Shown here: positions 1 through 6,754 of the stretch, one piece after another
Layout of the letters: every line of letters starts with the position of its first letter
Numbering within the stretch: position 1 is the stretch's first letter
Source: Bacteroidales bacterium
GTDB taxonomy: Bacteria > Bacteroidota > Bacteroidia > Bacteroidales > UBA4181
Length of the DNA stretch: 7,348 nt
Assembly: GCA_031264715.1 (NCBI GenBank)
Contig: JAISDP010000113.1
Location: forward strand, 1-7,348
Direction of reading: 5' to 3'
The notes under the pieces: model-generated
Database searches by the model: none
The model's input: the letters and a program-made list of their open reading frames with translations, nothing else
What the model was told of the DNA's origin: nothing
Position numbers and translations under genes: made by a program

Positions 1-91
1 TCTCAATAAAAAACTGCTATCTTCGCTCCGTTATTTTAATCTGTCATACATTAAAGCAAGAACGGATGAAAATAAAGATTGAGCGCATAAC

Positions 92-103
92 CTTATGCAT
101 AAG
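92..103. promoter_or_regulatory. 12-bp perfect palindrome upstream of the receptor gene
   Basis: CTTATGCATAAG reads the same on both strands and lies about 90 bases upstream of the receptor's predicted -7 element. A perfect 12-bp palindrome in an A/T-rich intergenic stretch could be an operator for a dimeric regulator, but I do not recognise it as a named box and A/T-rich palindromes arise by chance. The rest of 1-191 shows no gene. Confidence 0.25.
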
Positions 104-191
104 TTGTAAAATGGGTTCATCAATGGTCCGAAATGTAGAAAACATAATCATTTCATAATGTTTTGTTCATATACGGATAACATGACGGTTT

Positions 192-199
192 TACTTTTG
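192..199 (+). promoter_or_regulatory. Candidate Bacteroidetes -7 element for the receptor gene
   Basis: TACTTTTG fits the Bacteroidetes housekeeping -7 consensus TAnnTTTG and sits 26 bases before the receptor ATG, which would give a leader of about 20 nt. The matching -33 element is weak: the nearest TTTG (162-165) is 26 bases upstream rather than the usual 19-21, so activator help is possible. The A/T-rich leader ends in GATAAAG just before the ATG; the same word precedes the phosphoesterase start, so it may be a common translation-start context here. Confidence 0.5.
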
Positions 200-225
200 T
201 TCCGGAATTTTTAAACGGATAAAGA

Positions 226-3006
226 ATGAGATCGGTTTTATTTGTCATATTGTTATTGCTGCCGGCATGGCTGGTAGCTGCTCCGGTCAAGGGAATTGTT
301 GTAGACGCCGAAACAGGCGAAGAGCTGGTGGGCGTAGCTGTGATGTTGAAGGAGAATCCGGGCAGGGGCATTACTACCGGCCTGGACGGCAGCTTCACGA
401 TAGATATACCCGCAGGCACGGTGCTGGTGTACCGGTACGTCGGGTATCGGGTTATGGAGCACACCTGCAGCGGCAAGGACGAAAAGCTGATCATCCGCCT
501 TGAGCCGGCGCGCGTGGAAATAGACGAAGTGCTGGTTTACGGCCATCATGCCAACAATACGGAAACGGGCGCACGGAGCATCGAACGAACATCCATGAAC
601 GTGATGAACGTGATGAGCGCCAAGGCTATTGAGATCTCGCCCGACATAACGGTTGCCAGCGCGGTGCAGCGCATGTCGGGTGTCACCGTGGAGCGCAGCA
701 GCAGCGGCGACGGGCAATACGCCATCCTGCGCGGCATGGATAAGCGCTATAATTATACGCTGGTAAATGGCGTGAAAATACCGAGTCCCGACAACAAGAA
801 CCGTTTTGTACCGCTGGATATTTTCCCCTCGGAGTTGCTGGACAGGCTGGAAGTGACCAAGGCGCTGACCGCCGGCATGGAAGGCGATGCTGTGGGCGGG
901 GCCGTCAACATGGTGATGAAGGATGCGCCGGCAACCCGTCAAATCACGGCCAACGTTTCTACCGGCTACAATGCATTATTTCTCGACCGCGACTTTTATT
1001 CGTTCGACACGAAAGCCGTCCGTCAGGAATCGCCTTACGAATTATACGGAGAGAATTATCCCGCCAAGCAGCGCGACTTTTCCAGAGAGGCGCTGCGGAT
1101 GAAGTCGGGCGCCGCTCCGCCGAGTCTTTTTGCCGGATGGTCGTATGGCGACCGCTTATTCGGAAACCGTCTGGGCATCATGCTGGCCGGCAGTTACCAG
1201 AACAGCTACCGGGGCAGCAACAGCCTCTATTATGTCAATTCAACGGCAACCAGTGATGCATCGAACCTGCCGATCCTCACTGACGAAAACAACCGGACGT
1301 ATTCCGAACGGCAAACGCGCTACGGCGTGCATGCGAAGCTCGATTACCGCTTCCCGGCGCAGCACAGGCTGCAATGGTACAATGCATACATGGATTTTAC
1401 CGGCGCACAGGTGAGGGACAACGCAAGCGTCAACCTGACCACCGGATACAACCCGTCGCAGGGCGATTATAACGTATCGTTCGACACCCGCTTCCGGGTC
1501 AACCGCCAGCAGATTTTCAACTCCACGCTGAAGGGCAGCCACGGGCTTGCGGCAGACAGGTTGAAGATCGACTGGTCGGCCGTATATTCGAAGGCTTTCA
1601 ACAAAACCCCCGATAACAGTTCCGTGTACACGGTGACTACCGTCCGCAACCATGTGCAGAACCCCGTGTCGGTGGTAACGCTCGGCGGGGCAGAGCGCCG
1701 CTGGGAACACAACAGCGACGAAGACAGGGCGGGTTATCTCCATGCGGTTTACACGGTCGCTGCCGGAAGAGCAAAGATTGAGATCTCGGCTGGCGGACTT
1801 TACCGCGACAAGCAGCGCGTCAACTTCTTTAACCAGTACGATTTCCGTCCATATGACGAGTCAAAGCCCGAAGGCATGCGGAACAACCTGATCAGGGGCG
1901 TGGACTGGGACGATTACGGCGGGATATCCTTCATGGTCTTTACTCCTTACGGGGCTGTGGGCAATCCGTTGAATTACGATGCTTCGGAAAAGATCGCCGC
2001 CGGTTACGGACAGGCGAAGCTGACCGTGCGTAACCTGCAAATGATTGCCGGGCTGCGTGCGGAAAACACGCGGCAGGGCTATTTCCTGCGTTATCCCGTG
2101 GGCGGCGTGCCAAACGACGGCGAACAGGAGTATACGGATTACCTGCCGAGCATGCACGTAAAATATGCCATAACGCCCGAAAGCAACATGCGGCTTTCGT
2201 ATTACAAGTCGATCAACCGTCCGGGCTTTTTCGAAATAGTCCCCTACCGCATCATCAACGAAGACTATACGGAAATGGGGAATCCCGACTTGAAGCATAC
2301 CGTGGCGCATAATGTGGACGTCCGGTACGAATATTTTCCGAAGCCTTCCGAACAGATCATGGCGGGACTTTTCTACAAGAAACTGAAAGACCCGATCGAA
2401 TACGGCATGATCTCGCAGGGACAGGGCGCTTTCTACATGCCGTCGAATTTCGGCAATGCTCACAACTACGGCATAGAGATCGATTTGATGAAATATTTCT
2501 ACTCTTTCGGCATCAAGGCCAATTACACGTTCACACGGTCGCGCATCACCACCGACAAGCTGGAGAACTACGAAAATTCCGACGACTCGTCATCCGAAAG
2601 GATCAGCATCCGCAATGCAGGCCAAACCCGTCCGCTGAACGGGCAGGCGATGCATGTGGCCAACCTTTCGCTGCTCTACAAGAACACCGGAAAGGGCTGG
2701 GACGGACAACTGTCGTTCAGCTACACGGGCGACCGCCTGTACGCCGTTTCGCGCTACCTCGACAACGACACCTGGCAGGGCGGCTTCCTGCAAATGGATG
2801 CTTCGGTAGAGAAGCGTTTTAAAAACGGCCTGAGCATATTCGCCAAGGCGTCCAACCTGCTGAATACGCCGATGGTACTGTACCTCAAGAAACAGAACCC
2901 GGCCAGCCACGCTATTGAAGGATATGAAGACTATAAAAGCGGCACGCTGGTACGCCGCGATTATTACGGGCAAAACCTGCAGGCAGGGTGCAGGTTCAAA
3001 TTTTAA
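226..3006 (+). CDS. TonB-dependent outer-membrane receptor with carboxypeptidase-regulatory-like N-domain
   Basis: This 926-residue protein is an outer-membrane active transporter powered by TonB-ExbBD. Residues 1-19 form a signal peptide (Leu/Ile-rich core, then VAA). Residues 22-95 match the CarboxypepD_reg-like fold (VKGIVVDAETGE, later YVGY) typical of Bacteroidetes receptors. IDEVLVYG at 99-106 is the probable TonB box. The plug spans about 120-235, with VASAVQRMSGVTVER, ILRGMDKRYN and LEVTKALTAGMEGDAVGGAVNMV. The rest is beta-barrel, rich in alternating aromatic strands, ending in Phe (RFKF), as outer-membrane assembly prefers. No STN domain precedes it, so it is probably not an anti-sigma-coupled transducer. 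No SusD gene follows; instead come a surface-type lipoprotein and a phosphoesterase, which suggests a phosphorus-containing substrate, though the receptor sequence alone does not show specificity. The ATG chosen gives the signal peptide and follows the predicted promoter. Family call is secure; substrate is unknown. Confidence 0.95.
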   Translation: MRSVLFVILLLLPAWLVAAPVKGIVVDAETGEELVGVAVMLKENPGRGITTGLDGSFTIDIPAGTVLVYRYVGYRVMEHTCSGKDEKLIIRLEPARVEIDEVLVYGHHANNTETGARSIERTSMNVMNVMSAKAIEISPDITVASAVQRMSGVTVERSSSGDGQYAILRGMDKRYNYTLVNGVKIPSPDNKNRFVPLDIFPSELLDRLEVTKALTAGMEGDAVGGAVNMVMKDAPATRQITANVSTGYNALFLDRDFYSFDTKAVRQESPYELYGENYPAKQRDFSREALRMKSGAAPPSLFAGWSYGDRLFGNRLGIMLAGSYQNSYRGSNSLYYVNSTATSDASNLPILTDENNRTYSERQTRYGVHAKLDYRFPAQHRLQWYNAYMDFTGAQVRDNASVNLTTGYNPSQGDYNVSFDTRFRVNRQQIFNSTLKGSHGLAADRLKIDWSAVYSKAFNKTPDNSSVYTVTTVRNHVQNPVSVVTLGGAERRWEHNSDEDRAGYLHAVYTVAAGRAKIEISAGGLYRDKQRVNFFNQYDFRPYDESKPEGMRNNLIRGVDWDDYGGISFMVFTPYGAVGNPLNYDASEKIAAGYGQAKLTVRNLQMIAGLRAENTRQGYFLRYPVGGVPNDGEQEYTDYLPSMHVKYAITPESNMRLSYYKSINRPGFFEIVPYRIINEDYTEMGNPDLKHTVAHNVDVRYEYFPKPSEQIMAGLFYKKLKDPIEYGMISQGQGAFYMPSNFGNAHNYGIEIDLMKYFYSFGIKANYTFTRSRITTDKLENYENSDDSSSERISIRNAGQTRPLNGQAMHVANLSLLYKNTGKGWDGQLSFSYTGDRLYAVSRYLDNDTWQGGFLQMDASVEKRFKNGLSIFAKASNLLNTPMVLYLKKQNPASHAIEGYEDYKSGTLVRRDYYGQNLQAGCRFKF

Positions 3007-3088
3007 AAATCCTTACTGTAATTAAAAATGGTTATTTCCCTTTTTGAGGCGCTGATTTGCTTGCGGATGCAAGCCTTGCGGTCTTCCG

Positions 3089-3280
3089 GAATGAGCCTTG
3101 CGGTTTCCCGGAAAGGTTTCTCCGTTTCCCGGAAATGTTTCCCGGTCTTCCGGAAATGTTTCCCGGTTTCCCGGAAAGGTTTCTCCGTTTCCCGGAAATG
3201 TTTCCCGGTGTACCGGAAAGATTTCTCCGTTTCCCGGAAGGGTTTCCCGGTGTACCGGAAATGTTTTTCGGCGTACCGAA
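3089..3280. repeat. 21-bp minisatellite between receptor and lipoprotein genes
   Basis: Seven consecutive 21-bp units run from 3113 to 3259, with a degenerate eighth at 3260-3280 and imperfect units before 3113. Each carries TTTCCCGGA or a variant (CTTCCGGA, GTACCGGA). Two unit types alternate: A (AAGGTTTCTCCG...) at 3113, 3176 and, as AAGATTTC, 3218; and B (AATGTTTCCCGG... or close variants) at 3134, 3155, 3197, 3239 and 3260. GAATGAGCCT occurs at both edges (3089 and 3278), exactly 189 bases (nine units) apart. Adjacent GGAAA and TTTCC could pair, so the transcript may form a run of small hairpins. Because 21 is a multiple of three and the unit has no stop, all three plus frames are open; I do not treat these as genes. 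Possible roles are mRNA processing or attenuation between genes, or no function. Confidence 0.9.
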
Positions 3281-3337
3281 TGAGCCTGCCGACGGTTACG
3301 GGAGATTTGTCATATCCTGTTTCTCCCGCATCGCTTC

Positions 3338-3379
3338 ATTCAGAATTCAAAATTCAAAATTCAAAATTCAAAATTTAAA
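3338..3379. repeat. 7-bp tandem repeat (ATTCAAA) before the lipoprotein start
   Basis: Four exact ATTCAAA units run from 3345 to 3372, flanked by one-mismatch units ATTCAGA (3338-3344) and ATTTAAA (3373-3379). The array ends eight bases before the lipoprotein ATG, so it forms the A/T-rich start region of that gene. Short perfect tandem repeats in this position can gain or lose units by slippage and so tune expression. No clear TAnnTTTG promoter is visible between the receptor stop and this ATG, so read-through from the receptor promoter is likely. Confidence 0.9.
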
Positions 3380-3387
3380 TAAGTATC

Positions 3388-4986
3388 ATGAAAAAGCAAA
3401 TAAATTTTCTGTCGGCGATTTTCGCCGCAACCATCCTTTTTGCAGGATGTTCGGATGAGGGCAAAGACCTTTCGGTGAAAGGAGTAGACGTTGCGCCCAA
3501 ATCCTTGAGTTTGAAGCCGGGAGGCGAGCAGCGGCTGACGCTGACAATTTTCCCGGACAATGCGGCCAACAAGTCCGTTGAATGGGAAAGCTCGGACGAA
3601 AGCGTAGCCACTGTGGACGAATCCGGCAAAGTAGTCGCCGTAAATCCCGGCAGCGCCGCCATTACCGTCACCACCGTCGATGGCGGCGAAAAAGCAACCT
3701 GTTCCGTTACCGTGACGCTCGACGGTTCGCTTGCCGTATCGGTATCGGGCGAAGTGTACGGCACATGGGAGAAATATTCGGTCGTCAACGTCGACGGGCA
3801 GATCAGCGTACCTGCCGGTAAAAGCCTGACCATCGAGGAAGGCGTGGAGGTAATTGTCAGCACGGCCGGACAGGATGCCAACAATACGAAAATCGAGTTC
3901 ATCGTTAACGGCAGCCTTTACTGCTACGGAACCGAAGAAGCGCCGGTAACCTTCACTGTTCCCGTCGCCGAACGCACCGATGGCAATGCCTTTGCCCGTT
4001 TGTGGGGCGGCATCATCGGCAGCGCCACCTGCGGCGAAATGGCGCTCGAATACGTCGTCGTCGAATACACGGGGGCCGTCACCACCAAAACGTCGCCATC
4101 CGTTGCAGCGACGCTGTTCAAGCCTGCCGGCGGCGAAGGGATGGTCGCCTTCAACACCAACAATCCTGCCGGGAAGTATGTCGTTGTCAACTCCACGTTC
4201 CGCAATACGGGCGAGGACGCCATCTATGTGCAGGGCGGCAGCTGCATTTTCGCCGGTAACCTGTTCTACGCCGTGGGCGAGGCGGGTGGCGAAGCCATCA
4301 ACGTAAAGGCCGGCTGCAAGGTCGATGCCGCGTTCAACATGATGTACAGTCCCAACACCAACGGATTCAAACTGTCCAACTCGGGGGCGGACGGAGGCGC
4401 TCGATTTCAGGCGCAGATCAATGCCTACAACAATACCGTCGTCAACTCGGGCTGGCGCCGCGATCCCAACAAGCCCAAGGGCGGATCGATATGGGCCGAA
4501 GCCGGATGCCTGGTTTATGTATACAACAATTTGATTGTTAACTGTATGTTTGCCGCCAAAGCGCCAATGTTCGGGCAGGACGCTACCGACGGCCCCGACC
4601 TGAACAGCAGGATCGATTACAATTTCTACGCGTCGGGAACAGCGCAAAGCGCCGTACCGCAACACGTCGCCAACGGTACGCTGACTGCTTACGACGGTTT
4701 CAAGCCCGACGTGAGCGACGTGGTATACGGTACGCATGATGTACGCGGAACAGCCGCCGGCGACAGGAACCCGATGTTCGAAAATTTCCCGTTCGAAACG
4801 AATCCCCTGCTGTCGCATGCTTTCAACGCCTCGTGGGACTTCTCCCTGAAACCGGATTCGCCTGCACTCGCCGGCGCCTACACAGGCTTCACGCCTTATT
4901 TCGCTGCCACAGGCATTACCGTCAACGGCAAAACATACAAATCGCCTGCGCCGGCTGCTTATTTCGGTACATTCGGAACCAAATAA
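3388..4986 (+). CDS. Surface lipoprotein: Big2 Ig-like domain plus right-handed beta-helix
   Basis: The 532-residue product starts with a lipoprotein signal peptide: MKKQ, a hydrophobic core and the lipobox LFAGC, with lipidated Cys21. The residues after it, SDEGKD, are acidic and resemble the Bacteroidetes lipoprotein export signal, so I infer display on the outer face of the outer membrane. Residues about 32-110 form a bacterial Ig-like (Big2) domain, seen in LSLKPGGEQRLTLTIFPDNA, VEWESSDESVATVD and GKVVAVNPGSAAITVTT. From about 120 to 430 there are short beta-rich rungs with Gly and Asn turns (GSLYCYGTEEAPVTFTV, LWGGIIGSA, MALEYVVVEYTGA, FRNTGEDAIYVQGG), the pattern of a right-handed parallel beta-helix as in polysaccharide lyases and adhesins. 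No catalytic residues can be assigned. The receptor precedes it and a phosphoesterase follows after 10 bases, so it probably binds or processes the same substrate. Fold and localisation are well supported; activity is unknown. Confidence 0.9.
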   Translation: MKKQINFLSAIFAATILFAGCSDEGKDLSVKGVDVAPKSLSLKPGGEQRLTLTIFPDNAANKSVEWESSDESVATVDESGKVVAVNPGSAAITVTTVDGGEKATCSVTVTLDGSLAVSVSGEVYGTWEKYSVVNVDGQISVPAGKSLTIEEGVEVIVSTAGQDANNTKIEFIVNGSLYCYGTEEAPVTFTVPVAERTDGNAFARLWGGIIGSATCGEMALEYVVVEYTGAVTTKTSPSVAATLFKPAGGEGMVAFNTNNPAGKYVVVNSTFRNTGEDAIYVQGGSCIFAGNLFYAVGEAGGEAINVKAGCKVDAAFNMMYSPNTNGFKLSNSGADGGARFQAQINAYNNTVVNSGWRRDPNKPKGGSIWAEAGCLVYVYNNLIVNCMFAAKAPMFGQDATDGPDLNSRIDYNFYASGTAQSAVPQHVANGTLTAYDGFKPDVSDVVYGTHDVRGTAAGDRNPMFENFPFETNPLLSHAFNASWDFSLKPDSPALAGAYTGFTPYFAATGITVNGKTYKSPAPAAYFGTFGTK

Positions 4987-4996
4987 CGATAAAGAA

Positions 4997-5953
4997 ATGA
5001 AGAAATCAGTCCTTATTTTTCTCTTTGCGGCGGTAAGCGCCATCTATATGTATGCAGCTCCCGGCGACAGCCTCCGGGCGCTGCTTCCGCAAATACCCGA
5101 CGAAGCGTTCAATTTTATCGTGGCCAACGATTTAGGCCGGAACGGCTATTACGAACAGAAGCCGATAGCACGGCTCATGGGCTTTACAGCCGAACACGGC
5201 AGCATAGAAATGATTGCGGCAGCCGGCGATGTACACCATTTCGAAGGGGTGGCCAGCGTGCACGATCCTTTGTGGATGACCAATTACGAGCTGATTTACG
5301 ACCATCCCGAGCTGATGATCGACTGGAATGCGATCTGCGGAAATCACGAGTACCGGGGGAACACGCAAGCCGTACTGGATTATAGCCATATCAGCCGCCG
5401 GTGGAATGTGCCGGCGCGATATTACACCATGGCCATCAAAGCGGATGACGGCGCTACCTGCCGTTTGGTATTTATCGATACCACCCCGCTGATGGACAGG
5501 TACCGCAACGATACGCTCGGTTATCCCGACGCGTGCAAGCAGGATATGACCCGGCAACTCAACTGGATCGATTCGGTACTGGTACATTCCACGGAAAAGT
5601 GGAAAATTGTCATCGGACATCACCCCGTATACGCGGAGACCAAAAAGGAAGAAACCGAAAGAGCCGATATGCAGAAACGACTGGCGCCTGTGCTGGAGAA
5701 GAACCGTGTGGATGCATATTTCTGCGGACATATTCATAATTTTCAGCATATGAAGCCGGCTTCATCGCGGGTGCATTATATCGTCAACTCGGCCGGTTCG
5801 CTTTCGCGATCGGTGAAAGCAACCCCCGAAACCCTGTTTTGCAGTCCCGATGCCGGATTCAGCATTTGTTCCGTAACCAGCGGCGCATTTACGTTCTATT
5901 TCATTAACCATCAAGGTTTGGAAATATACCAGTATTCTATTTACAAGAAATAG
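4997..5953 (+). CDS. Exported metallophosphoesterase, purple-acid-phosphatase-like
   Basis: This 318-residue protein should hydrolyse phosphomonoesters or related bonds with two metal ions, outside the cytoplasm. Residues 1-21 form a signal peptide (MKKSVLIFLFAAVSA, cleavage near YAA) with no lipobox, so periplasmic or secreted. The calcineurin-like motifs appear in order: NDLG (Asp45), GDVHH (Asp78), GNHE (Asn116, His117), GHHP (207-210) and GHIHN (His245, His247). Spacing and the first motif, DLG rather than DxH, resemble the ACP5/purple acid phosphatase branch. The second motif has His-His-Phe where classical purple enzymes have GDNFY with a metal-bound Tyr, so the Tyr-Fe charge-transfer ligand seems absent. 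The gene lies 10 bases after the lipoprotein and ends before a strong terminator, so it is the last gene of the unit. The substrate is not evident; release of phosphate from a captured organophosphate is a reasonable inference. Confidence 0.92.
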   Translation: MKKSVLIFLFAAVSAIYMYAAPGDSLRALLPQIPDEAFNFIVANDLGRNGYYEQKPIARLMGFTAEHGSIEMIAAAGDVHHFEGVASVHDPLWMTNYELIYDHPELMIDWNAICGNHEYRGNTQAVLDYSHISRRWNVPARYYTMAIKADDGATCRLVFIDTTPLMDRYRNDTLGYPDACKQDMTRQLNWIDSVLVHSTEKWKIVIGHHPVYAETKKEETERADMQKRLAPVLEKNRVDAYFCGHIHNFQHMKPASSRVHYIVNSAGSLSRSVKATPETLFCSPDAGFSICSVTSGAFTFYFINHQGLEIYQYSIYKK

Positions 5954-5973
5954 GTCAAAGCAACTTCATTAGG

Positions 5974-6017
5974 ACGCCCGCCGCCAAACAGTTATGGCGC
6001 GGGCGTTTTGCTTTTTT
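5974..6017 (+). terminator. Intrinsic terminator after the phosphoesterase gene
   Basis: ACGCCCGC (5974-5981) pairs with GCGGGCGT (5999-6006); inside it GCC/GGC adds three pairs after one bulged C, leaving a loop around AAACAGTTAT. The GC-rich stem is followed directly by TTTTGCTTTTTT. It begins 20 bases after the stop codon and marks the end of the receptor-lipoprotein-phosphoesterase unit. Confidence 0.9.
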
Positions 6018-6135
6018 ATCGTTTAAACCCAAACCCACCCTGTTGATGCAGTTCTCAAGCAGCCAAAAACGTTTGCGACACCCAAGTGTCAAAATCAGGA
6101 GAATCAGGTTAAAAACAAGGTCTTTTTTGAGGAAA

Positions 6136-6181
6136 AAACCTTATTCTCACCTTATTTTTAAACAAAACAACCTCAGTAGGG
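6136..6181 (+). repeat. 46-bp direct repeat, copy 1
   Basis: This copy runs from AAACCTTATTCTCACC to AACCTCAGTAGGG. Against copy 2 it differs at two of 46 positions, both C to T in the first two heptamers; against copy 3 it also differs at two. It contains heptamers CCTTATT (6139), CCTTATT (6150) and CCTCAGT (6171), starting 11 and 21 bases apart. It lies on the left of the two-gene module, 1051 bases before copy 2. Confidence 0.92.
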
Positions 6182-6300
6182 CTGAGTGCATAACCATCCA
6201 AAACAATACCTTATTACCTCATTAAAAACGATGAAAGCGATAGCGGAAAAATAAGGAAATGAGGTCGGAAAACCTTTATTCAACAATCTCTACTGAGGTT
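6169..6300. repeat. Inverted-repeat structure built on heptamers beside copy 1
   Basis: AACCTCAGTAG (6169-6179, end of copy 1) is perfectly inverted as CTACTGAGGTT (6290-6300). Inside, ACCTCATT (6216-6223) is inverted as AATGAGGT (6258-6265), and CCTTATT (6209-6215) has an inverted counterpart AATAAGG (6250-6256). Five forward and three inverted CCTYAKT heptamers therefore lie within 6139-6298. It could be a folded RNA, a paired protein-binding site or the end of a mobile element; the sequence does not decide. Confidence 0.7.
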
Positions 6301-6426
6301 TCCGTTATCTGTGTATGGCTGCCGTGATGAACCTTCATCGCAAGCCTGACAGGGTATCTGGCTTCCCCCAAAACCGGCTCTTCAATCCTTTTTTTGTAAC
6401 TCGCATTAAAATTACCAAAAGGTTAT

Positions 6427-6434
6427 TATCTTTG
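6427..6434 (+). promoter_or_regulatory. Candidate Bacteroidetes -7 element for the small two-gene unit
   Basis: TATCTTTG followed by CG matches TAnnTTTG exactly. A TTTG -33 box at the proper 19-21 base spacing is not seen; the sequence there is an A/T-rich CATTAAAA. Transcription would start near 6441, giving a leader of about 110 nt before the 53-codon gene. Confidence 0.55.
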
Positions 6435-6550
6435 CGTTGTCAAGTTAACCGAATAATAACTTAGTGTCGTGTCAACGATATAATGTCGGTTTGACCCTGA
6501 CAGTTCTAAAGGCGTCAGGCTGCGAAGTCATTTGAACTAAATTTTTGAAA
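6435..6550 (+). promoter_or_regulatory. Structured 5' leader of the small two-gene unit
   Basis: The stretch is dense in inverted repeats: CGTTG (6435-6439) with CAACG (6473-6477), enclosing AAGTTA (6442-6447) with TAACTT (6457-6462), then CCTGAC (6496-6501) with GTCAGG (6514-6519). GTGTC is also directly repeated (6464-6473). A long folded leader suggests control of translation or an embedded regulatory RNA, but I recognise no riboswitch family. The last bases before the ATG (CTAAATTTTTGAAA) are the usual A/T-rich start context. Confidence 0.4.
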
Positions 6551-6712
6551 ATGGAAAATAAAGATGAAATCCGAGATGACATTCGTCGGTTGGAACTTAT
6601 CCTCAAGTTACATTCAATGCAGCCCCTGATTAAGGATAAAAAAGAGCGCGAAAAGTATATGGATGCCATACTCGATGCCATTCTGGAACTAAAAAAGAAA
6701 TTAAAAGAGTAA
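6551..6712 (+). CDS. Small charged helical protein, 53 aa, function unknown
   Basis: The ATG lies behind an A/T-rich start region and the frame is open for 53 codons. The product is very rich in Glu, Asp, Lys and Arg, with Leu/Ile at helix-like spacing: DDIRRLELILKL, a short break around HSMQPLI, then AILDAILELKKKLKE. It should form two amphipathic helices, a hairpin or coiled coil, with no signal peptide or membrane segment. The next gene begins 42 bases after its stop on the same strand, so the two are probably co-transcribed from the element near 6427. I do not recognise the family; a small partner or regulator of the DUF5053 protein is possible but unproven. The gene call rests on leader, codon pattern and spacing. 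Confidence 0.7.
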   Translation: MENKDEIRDDIRRLELILKLHSMQPLIKDKKEREKYMDAILDAILELKKKLKE

Positions 6713-6754
6713 AAAACCGCCCCTCTCGGAAGAGTAGGACTAAATTGGAAAAAT

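Larger units (their letters stand above)
6018..6419. other. Non-coding stretch with heptamer repeats and inverted repeats
   Basis: No credible gene lies here; the only sizeable open frame (from about 6043, 60 codons) runs through the repeat and is basic, low-complexity sequence. The stretch holds a small hairpin GACAC/GTGTC (6077-6090), repeat copy 1, an inverted structure to 6300, a GATGAA-CC-TTCATC palindrome at 6326-6339 and a T-run at 6390-6396 not preceded by an obvious GC-rich stem. Base composition shifts to A+T relative to the genes on the left. Confidence 0.7.

Noticed and set aside
18..25. TATCTTCG as a promoter at the left edge
   Set aside because: It has one mismatch to TAnnTTTG and lies about 200 bases from the receptor start, with no gene directly behind it.
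143..160. CATAAT-CATTT-CATAATG as a Fur-like box
   Set aside because: The two CATAAT words are direct, not inverted, and the match to Fur consensus is poor; nothing else in the unit points to iron.
3028..3458. Open frames (116, 133 and 61 codons) in all three plus frames across the minisatellite
   Set aside because: They exist because the 21-bp unit lacks stops and is a multiple of three. The products are monotonous heptad strings such as RKGFSVS and PERFLRF, with no sensible start region, and one runs into the lipoprotein gene in another frame.
3361..5043. 560-codon open frame on the minus strand
   Set aside because: It is antisense to the lipoprotein gene, which has a signal peptide, lipobox, Big2 domain and beta-helix. 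The minus product shows no recognisable domain and is a shadow of codon bias.
6043..6225. 60-codon plus-strand frame
   Set aside because: It runs through repeat copy 1, is basic and low-complexity, and has no promoter or start context.
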